Positions 36,216 through 47,586 of a stretch of 64,000 nt of DNA are shown here, one piece after another. The translations under genes were made by a program, and so were the position numbers. Every line of letters starts with the position of its first letter. Position 1 is the stretch's first letter. Origin of the DNA: Climacium dendroides (taxonomy: Eukaryota > Streptophyta > Bryopsida > Hypnales > Climaciaceae); contig OX467083.1 of the NCBI GenBank assembly GCA_950106755.1, forward strand, positions 50,110,555 through 50,174,554, read 5' to 3'. The notes under the pieces are model-generated. The model ran no database searches, was not told the DNA's origin, and worked only from the letters and a program-made list of their open reading frames with translations.

Positions 36216-39200
36216 CTATTGTGGCACAGTGATTATTCCTACTCGAAGTAAAAGAAGTTTCAACTCATTGAAACTATAACTTGGTGCATGAATGAATTTA
36301 TCCTCATGCACGTCCATCTTGCAAAAATATCGATACAAGTAGTATAGGTGTTTGCAATTCACATACAGTTGACGTCCTCCAATAGCTGAAGTAGACATGT
36401 TCACAAAGTCTGGGCATGTGCAGGACGGGAACATACCCACTGTTACTCGATACACATTTTTGTTCTGATCTATCCTAGTCTCCAGAGATATGATTGCACC
36501 TAGTCTCGGCAAAGGAAGTAAGGTCACTTCCAAAATTTGACTTCTAATATTGCCTGCACTCTCCCACTTATTGCGTTGTTCTGCAGTTGGTGCATTTGCT
36601 ATTCGCCGTATGGTTCGATTGTTCCTCACTGTAGGATACACATCTGCATTTGTTGGCGGGACCTCATCATACATAACACTTTCAAATATCTTTGACATAC
36701 TAAATAGGCGACGTGGTGACAATGTAGGTTGTTCTTGCAACCGAAATTCAACATGTTGCAACAACAAAGTCTCATCTCGATTAAGGTGTGTCCCTATCAA
36801 AATAGGCCAAATATTTGGCACATCTGGCCAATCTATTACCCACTTACGCTTTGAACCCTTCACACATCGTTCAACATCATCAGCACAAAACTAGAAGTCT
36901 GCAAATACTTCTCGTTTAGTCCCATAATCTTCTTTTCTACCACGATAAGTTGGAGCTGGTGTTCCCTTCCGTCCTCTTGTAATTCGAGTAGTGCACTTGA
37001 TATTCGACCTTCATTGCTGAGCTTGACACTTAGCATTAGATTTGTGGCTGATCCTTGCAATGTGCCTCTTCGATGTGTCACAGTCGCTTTCAAATGCAAT
37101 TGTCACATGGTCATACCTATTAGACTCTAGCTCTTTTCCTTTGCCCTCTGAAGAGCTTCCAGGAGGAATAGTGGACTTCGTTCGGACACGAGGTTGAGAA
37201 AAATTTACTTTATCTGGTCGATGTGAGTCTCCTGAATCACCAATTGGAACGTCCAATTTCCTTTTTGTGCTTCCAAAGATCTCTTCTCCTTCCAAATGTG
37301 GTATGCGAGTTCCAATTCCTTCAGAACCAGGTAGGGAATTCAACGCTTCTGCCATTTTCTTAGGATCTCCACTTCGTCATGCAGCTCTCAACTTCAACTC
37401 CCCCTTCGATGGACCGGATCCAAATGCATGTCCTCTCAAATATGCACGGTAGTTTGTCATTTGCATTCATACACGGATGCTATCATCACACGTGGCATCA
37501 AACAAATTGTTTCCTCGGTTGCCAGACATTTGGAGCCACTTGTTATGAACTCTTTGATAGATTGCACGAAGGCATGTCCACCATTTCCTCCAAACTCAAA
37601 TTCTACAAATATATCCAATAACCAACATTACTTTTCATAATTACTTTCATTCATGAAAGCTATAAAAAATAGTGAATACCATCAACTAAGTTCATATATA
37701 GTTCAGTTGGGATGAAAGACATTTATAATAACTAAATTTATAAAACTATGTATTCATGCTTAACTAAATACGTCAACAATTATAGAACTTCACAACAAAC
37801 CTCAATTTCTTAATGAAAGGCATCCCTATAATTACCTCCTGAAACAAAACTAGGTATACTGTGAAGGACAATGGAAACACCCTTGGATTTGACGGTTGTT
37901 TTCATGGTCCACCATACCACTCCTACTTTGGATTGCAAGTATGATTTTCAAAAATAATAATAATATAGACATAGCTATTAATAAATTTCTAAAAGTGCTT
38001 AAGATTTGTATTTCCCTAGTTACATTTCAGTAAAACTTCTTGGTATGCTAAAAAATTCACGTACAATAAAGGAAATCTTTTCTTACCATTTGCATGAAGC
38101 CTCTCCATTGTCGGTATCTGAAATGCCAAAATGCCAGCCAATGCTCCAAGTGATGAAGTGCATCTTCAGTGGCAGCTCCCGATGATAACCACCATGATCG
38201 AATTGCTAGGTAACGTGTCTTTGCCTCCTCCATAGATTTAGCATCTTTATATTGTTTGCAAAGTGCATTGTGTTGTTGCTGGAAGGCTTCCTTGATGTAC
38301 TTTTGAGTGTGTTTTTGGAGAGAAGTACTCCAATGAAGTAAGCACGTCCTCTCCCTATTCTCCATTTTGTCATTCCCAGATCCACTTCCGTAGATAATTC
38401 GAACTGCATTCCAATTGGCCATAGCACTGTCTGCCATGAACCCTTTGAAGTTTTGGTGATCTAGTCCATGTTTTGACATTACCGCATTCAATGACCTCTA
38501 GAATTGCACTTGAATCTCCGTATCTTCGGACTGCATATCGCATGTTGCAATGGTCATGACCTTCTTGTACTCAGAATCGTACACATGGCAAGCCATTGTG
38601 GTTCATTCCTTCACACGCTTCACGTGGTCAAACATCATCCATGCATTTTGCAGATTCCCCCTTGGTTGCATGCACTTCACCAAATCTACTCCACTACCAG
38701 GTCCTTCAGTGAGCATCTTGAAAATGTATACTTTCTCCTTTCCTTGTCCAGGGAAAACGCTATCATGAATGAACTCAAACTTTGAGTCTCTCTTCATGGT
38801 CATAATGTTGTCTATGACTCCTCCTCTATTATTTGAGCGAAATGAAGAAATCACATTACGAATGTTTGGACTGCTCAAGTATTGGAAACAATCCATCACT
38901 TCCTCCAATTCCACACCTTCCAACATCTTCTTCTCTCCATTTCCGCTATGGAATAGATAGTTTGTAAGGAAGTCTTTGCTTGCTGATAGAGCAATGGCGG
39001 AATTTGAGGCCGTCGGTGTTTTGGACACCTGCTCTGCAATCAACTCACAAATCTTCTCTACAGAATCTCTGTACATGCCCTTGGCAACAGGGTGAGCATG
39101 ATGTCCGAAATGAATAGCGGCGCTAGTCAATTTCACATTCTCACTATAGCAGTAGTACATTCTAGCATCACAAGTGCTAAGACACACATGTGTTTTTCTA

Positions 39201-39660
39201 TAGAGTTTGCAAACTAGAGTATAGTCTTTGGGAGGAGTCTCCCCTACTGTGAAAGCAAAGGTTGTTGCACCAGTCCACTCAGTTTCGTTGCATTTTGAAG
39301 CCCTCTTCAGATAGTCACACTTTGGATTCACACAAACAAGATGTCCAGCACCGTATGACTTATGAAACTTCAACTTGTCGGAGTTGTGGATGTTAGTTGT
39401 CACCAACTTGCACCATGGGTGTCCATCATATCTCTTATCCATTCCTTCTAAGTTCTTGGCTACTGATGAAGAAGTAGATGAACGATATGGAAGCAACTCA
39501 AATATGATATTTCCATTGAAAACGGGTGGAGGAAACTGCACACGATGGTGCTTCATGCTATTCAAATCTGTCGTTGACAACTCGTTCCTTGAGCGATGCA
39601 TTCTACCTAATCTTCTCAGAGACTCCATTATGCTTTCTTGATTGACTACGTTTGGATACA
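36216..39660 (-). pseudogene. MULE-like transposase gene, main part, decayed
   Basis: Minus-strand gene in several open segments. 39660-38603 carries the N-terminal half with a GCM/WRKY-like zinc-finger region (C-x4-C, ARMYYCYSEN, HFGHHAHP). 38570-38057 carries the transposase core with a MACHVYD start, a GFMADSAMANW segment (catalytic Asp context), RTCLLHW (the C-x2-H of MULE transposases) and a WLAFWHFRYRQW block. A GTAAGA donor at 38086-38081 and TTTGTAG acceptor near 37603 suggest an intron of about 484 nt. 37602-37011 continues with a Gly/Ser-rich part. 36863-36216 ends with a SWIM zinc finger (C148, C150, C170, H172 of that segment). In-frame stops occur near 38603, 38491, 37470 and 36890. 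The order zinc finger, DDE core, SWIM is that of MuDR/FAR1-related MULEs. The 5' part is at 43067-43342, separated by an inserted LTR. Confidence 0.75.
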
Positions 39661-42600
39661 TGTCGCAGTACAAGGTAAATAAATTCCCTGTTATACTCCC
39701 GAAAACTCCTTTAAAGTATAACTAAGTGACTCTAAAGATCGAACCCACGAGATCTTGTGAAGTATTTGGCTTCATTATACGATTAAGGATGAGTTAGCTT
39801 ATAAACCCAACTTCCGGTTTCAGGTCAATTACCAGAAAAACTATAATATCAGAAAAACGGAGAATTAGCTTCCCACCACTATTCCGGTTCTACCAACTAT
39901 CCGGTCTGAACAACAATCACAACCCCAGGAGGCTATAATCTTCGATCCTGGTTACTTCTGTAGACAGATCTGTTCCAGCCTAACGGTACTTTTTTGGATA
40001 CTACCCAATTTAATTTATCCTCTATTTCACCATCAGAGGGTTTGCCCCTTGGTTTTTAGAGTAGTAGGCCCACCACTTCTTCCGTAACTTATAGTGGCTG
40101 AAGACCCACTCTTCTATCTTCTAATCTCCTACTTACTATAGATTCGGTTTGGTCTTTCACAACAATCTGGGTATTAATCCGGATTGCAGGTCACACAAAG
40201 ACCCCTCGTACGATCCTCTGATACTACAACGACCTTGGGCACCCTCTCCTATCCGTGCGAAGTTAGGTGGTTACAAGTGAACCCGTCCATTCCAACATTT
40301 ACTAGAGCTATTCCGTTTACCAAATATGGCAGCAAGACCTCACAGGAGATCGGACACTCAACCGGATTTCCCACCTAGGAGTTCTAGCGCAAGTAGGGAA
40401 TCCCTCCCTATCCGCCTAGCCTAACAATGATTTTCTCACCTGGAATCTCAAACTCTAGACACGCTGAGGAACTAAAGCGCACTCCCAACTCTTTTAATGC
40501 CTACTTACATACATTGAAACTTGAAGTCTAAAATACACCAAGGGGAGAAAATGTCAACTCTTAGCTTCCTTTTTTGCTCTCCTCTTTGCTCTCCTCTTAG
40601 CTTCTCTCTTTGCTCTCTACTTCCGGTCATACAACAGCCACACAACTCTCATGGCACAGACATACAACAGTAAAGTAAAAACGGAGGACACCAAGGAATT
40701 TTGCAAAAGAAGGCTTTTTTTCTCTCTCTTCCCTTCTCAGGGTAGGTTTATATATAAAACCAAAAAAGTGAAAAAAGGCAAAAAACGTTAAGGAATCCAG
40801 TTGCATTTTCCGGCTAAACTTTTGATCCTACCTACCTACCTACCACTGGATAGAATCCGGTTCCGATCTAACTCCTCTAGTATGTACAAACTTTTACTAT
40901 CTACAATCCTAATCCTAAGGTAGGACTCTTCGGCTTGGCTTCCATCCCCTCGAAGATTTCAGTCAAGTTCCGGTTCCGTTCCCCATCCACAGGTTTTGGA
41001 ACTGGATTGGCTTGACAGGAATCGGGTGTGGATTCCAGATCGATGGCGGATTCTAGGGTGTTTGCCAATTTAGACGCTTGTGTAGTCATCTTGGGTTTGG
41101 GAGTCTTATCCTTCCCCTCTTCAGCAGCTATCACATCCGGAAACTCTTCTGGTAGGGAGAGCTCCGACAGAGGGACCTCCTTAGCTCCCATTAGTTTCCG
41201 ACTGCTTTCTTCAATCCGGTCCGCAGAAATCCGTGCCTCCTTCACCGCCGTCTCAACCCGCTCCGCGTAGTCCGTGAGAATCCTTACTATCCTAGCACCG
41301 GATAGTTTCTTCTCCTTATGGACTTTGTCGTCGAATAACTTGGCCTTGGTGGCGGCCGCCCCAGATACTCCAAGAATGTCCTTCACCTGATCTGCTATTC
41401 GTCGTATTTCCTCTGCTATCTCCATCGTGGCGGCTGCGTCCTCCCTTAGGACGAGATTTTTTGTCTTCAAGGTATCCGCCTCTATCTGAAGTCGGATTAT
41501 TTCTTCCTCCCGCCTCTGGTACTCGACCGGATCGGTGATTCAATCGGCTACCTTTGTTGGTAGCTGGCTGTCTGGCGGCGCATCCGCCAGTCTTCCGATC
41601 GCCTGTAGGGTCAGATGTTTCACCTCCCAATCCGCCCAGACATTGGAAAGAATGCCAATCAAATTATTAAATGGATCCCGTGGATCCATTTCTTCCTCCA
41701 TAACACTCTTCCGTTTCTCATCTAGAGTTGACGGGCCATGACCTGGAGGTATTCCTCGCCCATGGGGAGGAGTTGTCTTCTGTCGCTTGATCGGCGGCAT
41801 TATATCCTCCTCATCTTCTTCCGTTTCCGGATCCGAATCTGGAACCGATTCCGCTTCATCGTCTTCTTCTGATTCCCCATATTTCAGGAGAGCTCCCTGA
41901 GCCTTCCACTCCTTCTCCTCATCATTCGTCAGGAGCTGATGGTTGTGGTACAGGTGGTACAAGTACGGGCATATGGGTGTAGCCCTACTTTTTCCTATCC
42001 TCCCGATGAGCTGGGTTACCAGATCAAAAATGATCCGGGCCCAATCCACGTTCCGGGTTCCGCTCAGGGAACCGAAAATGGTATTCCCTAGGGTGATTGT
42101 CACCCTCGTCGGTTTCTCCGGATGGAGGATCGGAATGAGAAACCTCAAAAGACGACGGTGTCGGTCGTTTATGCAGTCGTCAATTGCATATCCTTTCTTA
42201 GGGTTGGGAACGCCATAGAACTTCCCCCGGATGAATTCATCCTTCCGGCCAGCCATCCCAAGACCCCCTACCCGGAAATCATACACTCCTCTCCACTTCC
42301 TCAGTCCAGAGGGATGGATTCCCTCTCAAGGTGTTATTGAACTCATTGGACAATTTGCCCAAGAGTTCCTTCACCATTCTCTCCTCCCGAAATCCCCAAG
42401 ATTTCTCAATGAACCCCGGGCAATCCATAGAAGCTAAGTCTTCTATGAGTTGGTCCTTCTCCTGTTCGTTTGAGGGAATCACCGAAAATATCTTTCGGAG
42501 TTTCACCTCGACTGGACCGGATCCTGACGACCCCGTTTTCTTCCGTCGTAGCAGTGCATGGAGTGGATCACCTCTCACACAGATTCCCTCACCGATTCTA

Positions 42601-43066
42601 CCTCACCCGCTCCTAGCCGCACGTCCTATTCCTTTCTTCTCTCTCCGATCTCAACCGAAAGTACTAAAATTCTACTGAATTACACTCTCTTGACACGAGG
42701 GTACCAAATGCTATAAACAATATGAGGAGCGCCCAATCTCGCGAGAAAATGAAAGGGGTAAGACTGGCAGGCTTGGTCTTTAAATAGTCCCAAGACTCTG
42801 CCGTGGTCATAATGACTATTTTCCGGTTTGACAGCTTGACATCCGGTCCAACCCTAATCCGGTATCTACCCTAATTTCGGATGGGTTTCTGGTCCTGACC
42901 AATTTGAAACTTTCAACTGAATTGAATCCGGTCTACCTGCTATTTCATTTTTCATGTGTATATATCTGATTTTCCTACAACTTGCACTCAGATCCGGTTC
43001 CACTTCACTAGTTTCTGCTCTGAATTCTAGATAAGCTAAACAAAACCAAAAATTCATGTTGCGACA
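39661..43066 (-). mobile_element. Solo LTR (3.4 kb), inverted, with perfect target duplication
   Basis: On the minus strand it starts TGTCGCAACATGAATTTTTG at 43066 and ends GTACTGCGACA at 39661, matching both ends of the complete element's LTRs. It is flanked by ATACA at 39656-39660 and 43067-43071, a perfect 5-bp target duplication. There is no internal region, so it is a solo LTR left by recombination. It carries TATA 1 (TTTAAATAG at 42779-42787, minus sense), the LTR-resident ORF (about 42584-40901) and TATA 2 (TTTATATATAAA near 40748). It interrupts the MULE-like gene; removing it and one duplication copy rejoins that reading frame. Confidence 0.92.
40901..42584 (-). pseudogene. LTR-resident protein, nearly intact copy (one frameshift, one stop)
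   Basis: The best-preserved diverged copy of the LTR protein, about 560 codons. The N-terminal part (42578-42279) has VEVKLRKIFSVIP, EDLASMDCPGF and WGFREERMVKELLG. A one-base shift near 42285 leads into 42286-41540 with the conserved block GYAIDDCINDRHRRLLRFL, EKPTRVTITLGNTIFG, NVDWARIIFDLV, GKSRATPICPYLYHLY, then an acidic stretch, PPIKRQKTTP (NLS-like) and a DPFNNLIGIL-WADWEVK motif. One TGA near 41540 precedes the C-terminal helical module (41537-40901): AAATKAKLFDDKVHKEKKLSG, ILTDYAERVE, VPLSELSLPE and a DGERNRNLTEIFE ending. Protein motifs match 44635-46305 much better than the DNA does, which points to past selection on the protein. An ATG is not present at the aligned start. It is antisense to the interrupted MULE gene's reading only in the sense of sharing the same strand. 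Confidence 0.75.
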
Positions 43067-43342
43067 ATACAATGGATGACGAGACAAGTCAGTCTGATCT
43101 AGACTGCATGACAAGGTCTTTGACACTGACTTCACCATAGCACTTTCATCCGCTATATCTTTCATAGTACATGCCTTTCTTTGAAACGCTAAGTTGGAAG
43201 ATTCTGCTTCTGATTCACTAGACAACTCTATGATGGTTTCTAACTTCTCAATTTTCACTGGTCGAAGAATTGTATTTTCAAGAAGCATTGGAGATACTTC
43301 ACGAGGAGGACTAGGTGAAACCATATGAGCGACGTATGGCAT
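43067..43342 (-). pseudogene. MULE-like transposase gene, N-terminal fragment
   Basis: Minus-strand frame from an ATG-like start at 43342, with a Ser/Glu-rich leader (ELSSESEAESS) and KDIADESAMVKS. It runs into the solo LTR at 43066. Taking out 39661-43066 plus one ATACA copy joins it in frame to the segment that starts YPNVVNQES at 39660. Its upstream side is cut two bases away by a CACTA terminus (43344), so the true start may be lost. Confidence 0.65.
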
Positions 43343-43343
43343 A

Positions 43344-44047
43344 CACTAGAAGAAAAACGTGTCCGTTGTAACCCACTGAGATGCGACTATGTGTCCTATA
43401 CAACTGAGATGCGACTGTAGCCCTCTGTATTTGCACCAAATTTCACGTGTATGTAGTTGTAGTCGCAAAGTAGTCAAAAAATGAAGAATAGGGTTACGAT
43501 ATTGTAACAGAAGAACTGACATGAGGTATTCTACATCCAGTATTCATCGCAGTTGTCCATGTGGATAGCTATCCGCGAAGTAGAGTCCACCGTGGAAAAA
43601 TGCAATCGCTCTGATTACAGGCTGCAACTAAAAACTAGAAGATTGCAACTTAGAAATGACTCAAATGCAACTAGGAATCAACTATAATGCAACTAGAGCC
43701 CGACTACAGTGCATCTAAAAAACGATTCAAATGCAACTAGAGAACAAGTGCAATGCAACTAGAACATGACTGAAAATCGATTCAATTGTCCCATATCGAT
43801 TGTCAAGAATACCATCAGCTTGAACAGATAAGAATGGTGAGTTATAGCATTCTTGTGTAATGAATTTTGATAGTGAAATTTTAATATTTATATATTTTGT
43901 AGATTTCTATAATCTACAACTCTATAAATTATAACCAAGTCGCAAACTAGTTGCAAACGAGTTGTATGTCAATCGCAAACCAGTTGCACACTAATAGCAA
44001 ACGAGTTGCACATCAATCGCAAACTAGTTGCAAACCAGTTGTATGTC
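43344..44047. mobile_element. CACTA-type left end, right part lost
   Basis: Begins CACTAGAAGAAAAACGTGTC at 43344, a typical plant CACTA terminus. It continues with dense short subterminal words: GCAACTAGA-type copies at 43620-43780, and TTGCAAAC-AGTTG-type copies at 43935-44045. The element ends abruptly at the start of the LTR retrotransposon (44048); no right TIR or coding part is present. Confidence 0.6.
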
Positions 44048-44314
44048 TGTGACAACTCATATTTCTGATTTTTTTTCGTTTACCTTTTTGAGTGGAACGG
44101 AAATTAGAAATAGGTATCTGGATCCATCTAAAAGGAGAGAAATAAATCAAAAATTGTCACAAGAGGACCTTATGGAACTAATCCGGTTTTAGGTAGAAGC
44201 GGATCGGATTAGATTCCCAACCGGATTCTCCTTGACCGGATTGGAGAGAACCGGATGTCAAGAACCGGACCGGATATCCGACCGGTCATAATGACCAGTC
44301 CAGGACGTCAGGAC

Positions 44315-44322
44315 TATATAAA
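44315..44322 (+). promoter_or_regulatory. TATA box 1, upstream of the LTR ORF
   Basis: TATATAAA 320 bp before the ATG of the LTR ORF. The same box is in the 3' LTR (53590-53597). TTTAAATAG stands at the equivalent place in the inverted copies (42779-42787 and 8648-8656). Confidence 0.6.
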
Positions 44323-44634
44323 GCCTGACCCTACTCATTTTCAGGTCTCTGGTTTTTACGTGTTGTCGTTTCTTGTCTTAGCGCCTAACGCTTTTCTGTT
44401 TACAGCGGCAAGGAGGGAAAGTACAAGAGGGCCTGGTAGTGAGTGAGAGGTGTGAGACGGAGAGATCGCCTCCGGGCGCGAGTGGGTGAGACTTGAGCGC
44501 GAGCGGATACGGAACAGTGAGAGACTGAGATTGTAAGCACGCAAGGAGGTTGGTTTGCAGGTGGAGCGGAAGACCAGAGTGTGAGCGCTCCCTTGTTAGG
44601 ACCATAGAGAGCGAAACCGGGTAGAGCTGCCCTC

Positions 44635-46305
44635 ATGTCGCGGCTGAACCGGAAGAGACCAGGCTCTAGCACCCCGCCTCCGAGTGAAGTAAAGCTGAGG
44701 AAAGTGGTTCCGGTCATGCCGACCAAGGAATCGGAACAGGGAGAGCTCAGGGAGGACTTAGCGTCGATGGGTTGTCAGGGATTAGCTTTAAAACCTTGGG
44801 GTTTCAAAGATGAGAGAATGATTAGGGAAATCCTGAGTGGCGTATCGAATCAATTCGATAACACCCTGAGAAGGAATCCGGTCCAGTGGACCGAGGATTT
44901 GTGGCGGGACGTATACGGATTCCGGACGGGAGGACTCGGGCTTGCCAGTCGGAAGGATGATTTCATCCAGGGCAAGTTCGGAAGCGTCGTGAATCCGAAG
45001 GATGGCTACGCGGTAGAAGACTGTATCGATGACCGGGAGCGTCACCTGCTCCAATTCCTTGTTCCGGTTTTGCATCTAGAAAAGCCCACTAGGGTGACCA
45101 TCACCTTGGCTAACACAATCTTCGGAGCGCTGAGCGTAAACCGGAGAGTAGACTGGGGCCGGATCTTTTTCGATCTGGTGTCCCTGCTTACTACAAGAGT
45201 GGGGAGAAGTAGGGCTACCCCACTGTGCCCTTATGTGTACCACCTCTACCAACAACAGGAACTGCTAACGGAAGTGGAGTTGAAGGTGTGGAAGGCCCAG
45301 GAGCGGACTATGAAGTACGGTGAATCCGAGTCCGACCAAGAAGCGGATTCCGGAAACGAAACCGAGGAGGAGGAGGAAGAAGAAGAAGAGGAAGAGGAAG
45401 AACCGCATTTCCCCTCCAAAAGGCAGAAGACCACGCCTATCCGGAATCGAAGAATGCCTCCGGTTCAACCCCAGCCGCGCGAAGAAGAGGCTCCAGCTGG
45501 ACTGGATGTGGCATTCGGATCGGGAACTGGAGATCCGTTCGACGAGTTGGTTGGGATACTCTGCGGAATCCGCGCGGATTGGAAAATCAAGAAGCGGACG
45601 ATCGGAGAGATCGCGGAATTGATTGGAGCGGAACCAGACAATTAGCTACTACTCCAGGTAGCTAAGAGTGTCATCAATCCGGATGAGCTCCGGAAGATGA
45701 AGGCGGAAAGTATGCGACAGCACGATGAGGTGGACACCCTCAAAGCTGAGCTTTTCTCCTTGCTCGAGAACGCCACCGCGACAAGGGAGATGGCGGAGGA
45801 AATGAAGAGGCTGGCCGTAGAGGTGAAGGATGTGCTCGGAGGACCCGGAGCCGCGGTCACCAAGGCGCGCCTGTTCGAAGAGGAGGTGCACAAGGACAAG
45901 AAGATATCCGGAACAAGGGTGGTGCACATCCTCACCGATTTTGAGGAGCAGATGGAGAAGCTCCTATCCAAGGCACGGGAGTCAGCAGACTGGATCGTGG
46001 AGAGCAGCCAGAAGTTGACAGAGATTCCGGTCCGGCTCTCTGAACTTTCTCTTCCGGACTTGTTTCTGGAAGAGGCAGCTCAAGAACCGGGAAAGGACAA
46101 AACGCCCCAGTCAAGTAGGGCACAGAAGAAGACGCCCTCGACCGGACCGCAGCCGATCGATTTAGACTCCCCGGAAACTGAGGAAGATCATCCGGCTCCT
46201 ACTCCGGATGGGGAACGGAACCGGAATCTAACTGAGGTGTTCGAGCAGTTGGAGAGACCTGACGAGAGCCCTACCATTGGATCCCGAGTATATGAGACGG
46301 AATAG
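44635..46305 (+). pseudogene. LTR-resident protein (about 556 residues), one in-frame TAG
   Basis: Starts at the ATG at 44635; the frame runs to 46305 with one TAG at 45643-45645 (CAG in the 3' LTR). Layout: basic N-terminus; conserved globular domain, residues about 20-230, with WGFKDERM, LWRDVYGFR-GGLGLA, GYAVEDCIDDRER, EKPTRVTITLANTIFGAL, VDWGRIFFDLV and GRSRATPLCPYVYHLY; an acidic run (about 243-256); an NLS-like PSKRQKTTPIRNRR; a DPFDELVGIL-IRADW motif; then a helical module (about 360-480) with VTKARLFEEEVHKDKKISG and ILTDFEEQMEKLL; RLSELSLPD; and a DGERNRNLTEVFE end. The N-domain has the flavour of the plant-transposon-associated domain found with some plant retroelements, but I cannot confirm that. 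It is not gag, which is encoded separately at 47587. Role unknown; a nuclear, self-associating regulator of the element is a reasonable inference. Confidence 0.82.
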
Positions 46306-46454
46306 GAAGTATTGTAAAAATAGAAATTATAACATAGGAACCGGATTTATAGAGTATGAACCGGAATAGAATCCGGTTAGGATAAGGTAGGACCGGATTG
46401 TCAGCGCCTTCAGAGGCGGAAATCATGTATTCACTTTTTGCTTTTTGTTTTTTG

Positions 46455-46462
46455 TATATAAA
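46455..46462 (+). promoter_or_regulatory. TATA box 2, downstream of the LTR ORF
   Basis: TATATAAA 150 bp after the ORF stop and 1.0 kb before the LTR end. Likely start of the genomic transcript. Position conserved in all long copies. Confidence 0.55.
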
Positions 46463-47478
46463 ACAGTCTCTGAGCTGGAGATTGAGAGAGTTCTTTTGGC
46501 ATTTCCTTGTGTACTTTCCATTGACCTGGCTTTGTGTATTTTTCCCGAGTGTTGGCAAGAGTGCACGGAGTTAGAGTAAGAGGGTATGTACGGAGGTGTT
46601 GGTAGAGTTCTCCCTTTGATGTGTGTTTCCGATTCTAAGTACATGTGAGTAGGTTATGAAGAGTTAGGAGTGGATTCCAGTTCCTCAGCATTTGCAGAAG
46701 CTTTACATTCCGGGTAAGAAATTCGTTGATTAGGCTAGGCGGATAGGGAGGTATTCCTTAGTTGCGCTAGAACTCCTGGGTGGAAAATCCGGTTGAGTAT
46801 CCTGACTCCTATGAGGTCTTGCCACCGTTGTTGGTAAACGGAAGAGTTTGGTAGAGGTTGGAACGGACTGATGCACTTGTAGCCACCTAACTTCGTATAG
46901 AACGGATTCAGCATCAAGGTCGTTGTAGTATGAGAGGATCGTACGGGGGGTCTTTGTGTAACCTATGATCCGGATTGCTGTGAATGACCAAACCGGATCC
47001 GGGTTAGTTAAGGGATTAGCGGATAGGAGAGTGGGTCTTCAGCCACTATAAGTCACGGAAAGAGTGGTGGGCCTACCACTTTCAAAATCAAGCGGCGAAC
47101 CCTCTGATGGTAAAACAGAGGCAAAACTAAATCGGATACGGAAGGGTGGACCGGAACGGATCTGCCTAGGAGGCACTGAGTACCGGAAATTGTAGAAGCC
47201 TGAGTTGGGAAGTTAGTCAATGAACCTGAAAATTAGTGAAACCGTATTTAGGATAAAATCTGATCGTAGTCTTTCGGTTGGTTTTGGAGGTTCCGGATTT
47301 CAGAGGTAGAACCGAAAACTAGAATTTAAGGGTTAATTTGATTTAGCTCCTTGTTAGAGTTAGCTACTTCACAGGATCTCGTGGGTTCGATCTTTAGGGT
47401 CATTTTGTTATGCTCTGGAGTGATTTTTGTGAGTATAATAGGGAAATTGCTTACTCTGTGCTGCGACACGCAAAAATC

Positions 47479-47496
47479 TGGCGCCGCTGCCGGGGA
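47479..47496 (+). other. Primer-binding site (tRNA-Asp type)
   Basis: TGGCGCCGCTGCCGGGGA begins 11 bases after the 5' LTR. It is complementary to the 3' end of plant tRNA-Asp with one mismatch (known end of that tRNA: CCCCGGCAACGGCGCCA). A spacer of 10 bases between LTR and primer site is longer than usual. Confidence 0.85.
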
Positions 47497-47586
47497 TTCT
47501 AAAGCTAGCAAGCTCTAAAACGAGAGTGGTTGTGATTTTGTTACCATTTGTTTCGTTTGAATGAATCAGAACCGGATTCCGTACTC

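Larger units (their letters stand above)
44048..47468 (+). repeat. 5' LTR (3421 bp)
   Basis: Starts TGTGACAACTCAT and ends GTGCTGCGACA; aligns end to end with 53307-56741. It contains TATA 1 (44315-44322), the LTR-resident ORF (44635-46305), TATA 2 (46455-46462), and a conserved tail with a GTGGGTTCGATCTTTAGGG block near 47380-47400. At 3.4 kb with an internal gene it is far longer than a plain regulatory LTR. Confidence 0.93.

Noticed and set aside
37379..37640. Plus-strand ORFs at 37379-37640
   Set aside because: They lie opposite the minus-strand MULE-like coding segment and are its shadow.
44635..46305. The LTR ORF as gag
   Set aside because: A recognisable gag with capsid domain and zinc knuckles is encoded at 47587-49185; the LTR protein has neither.
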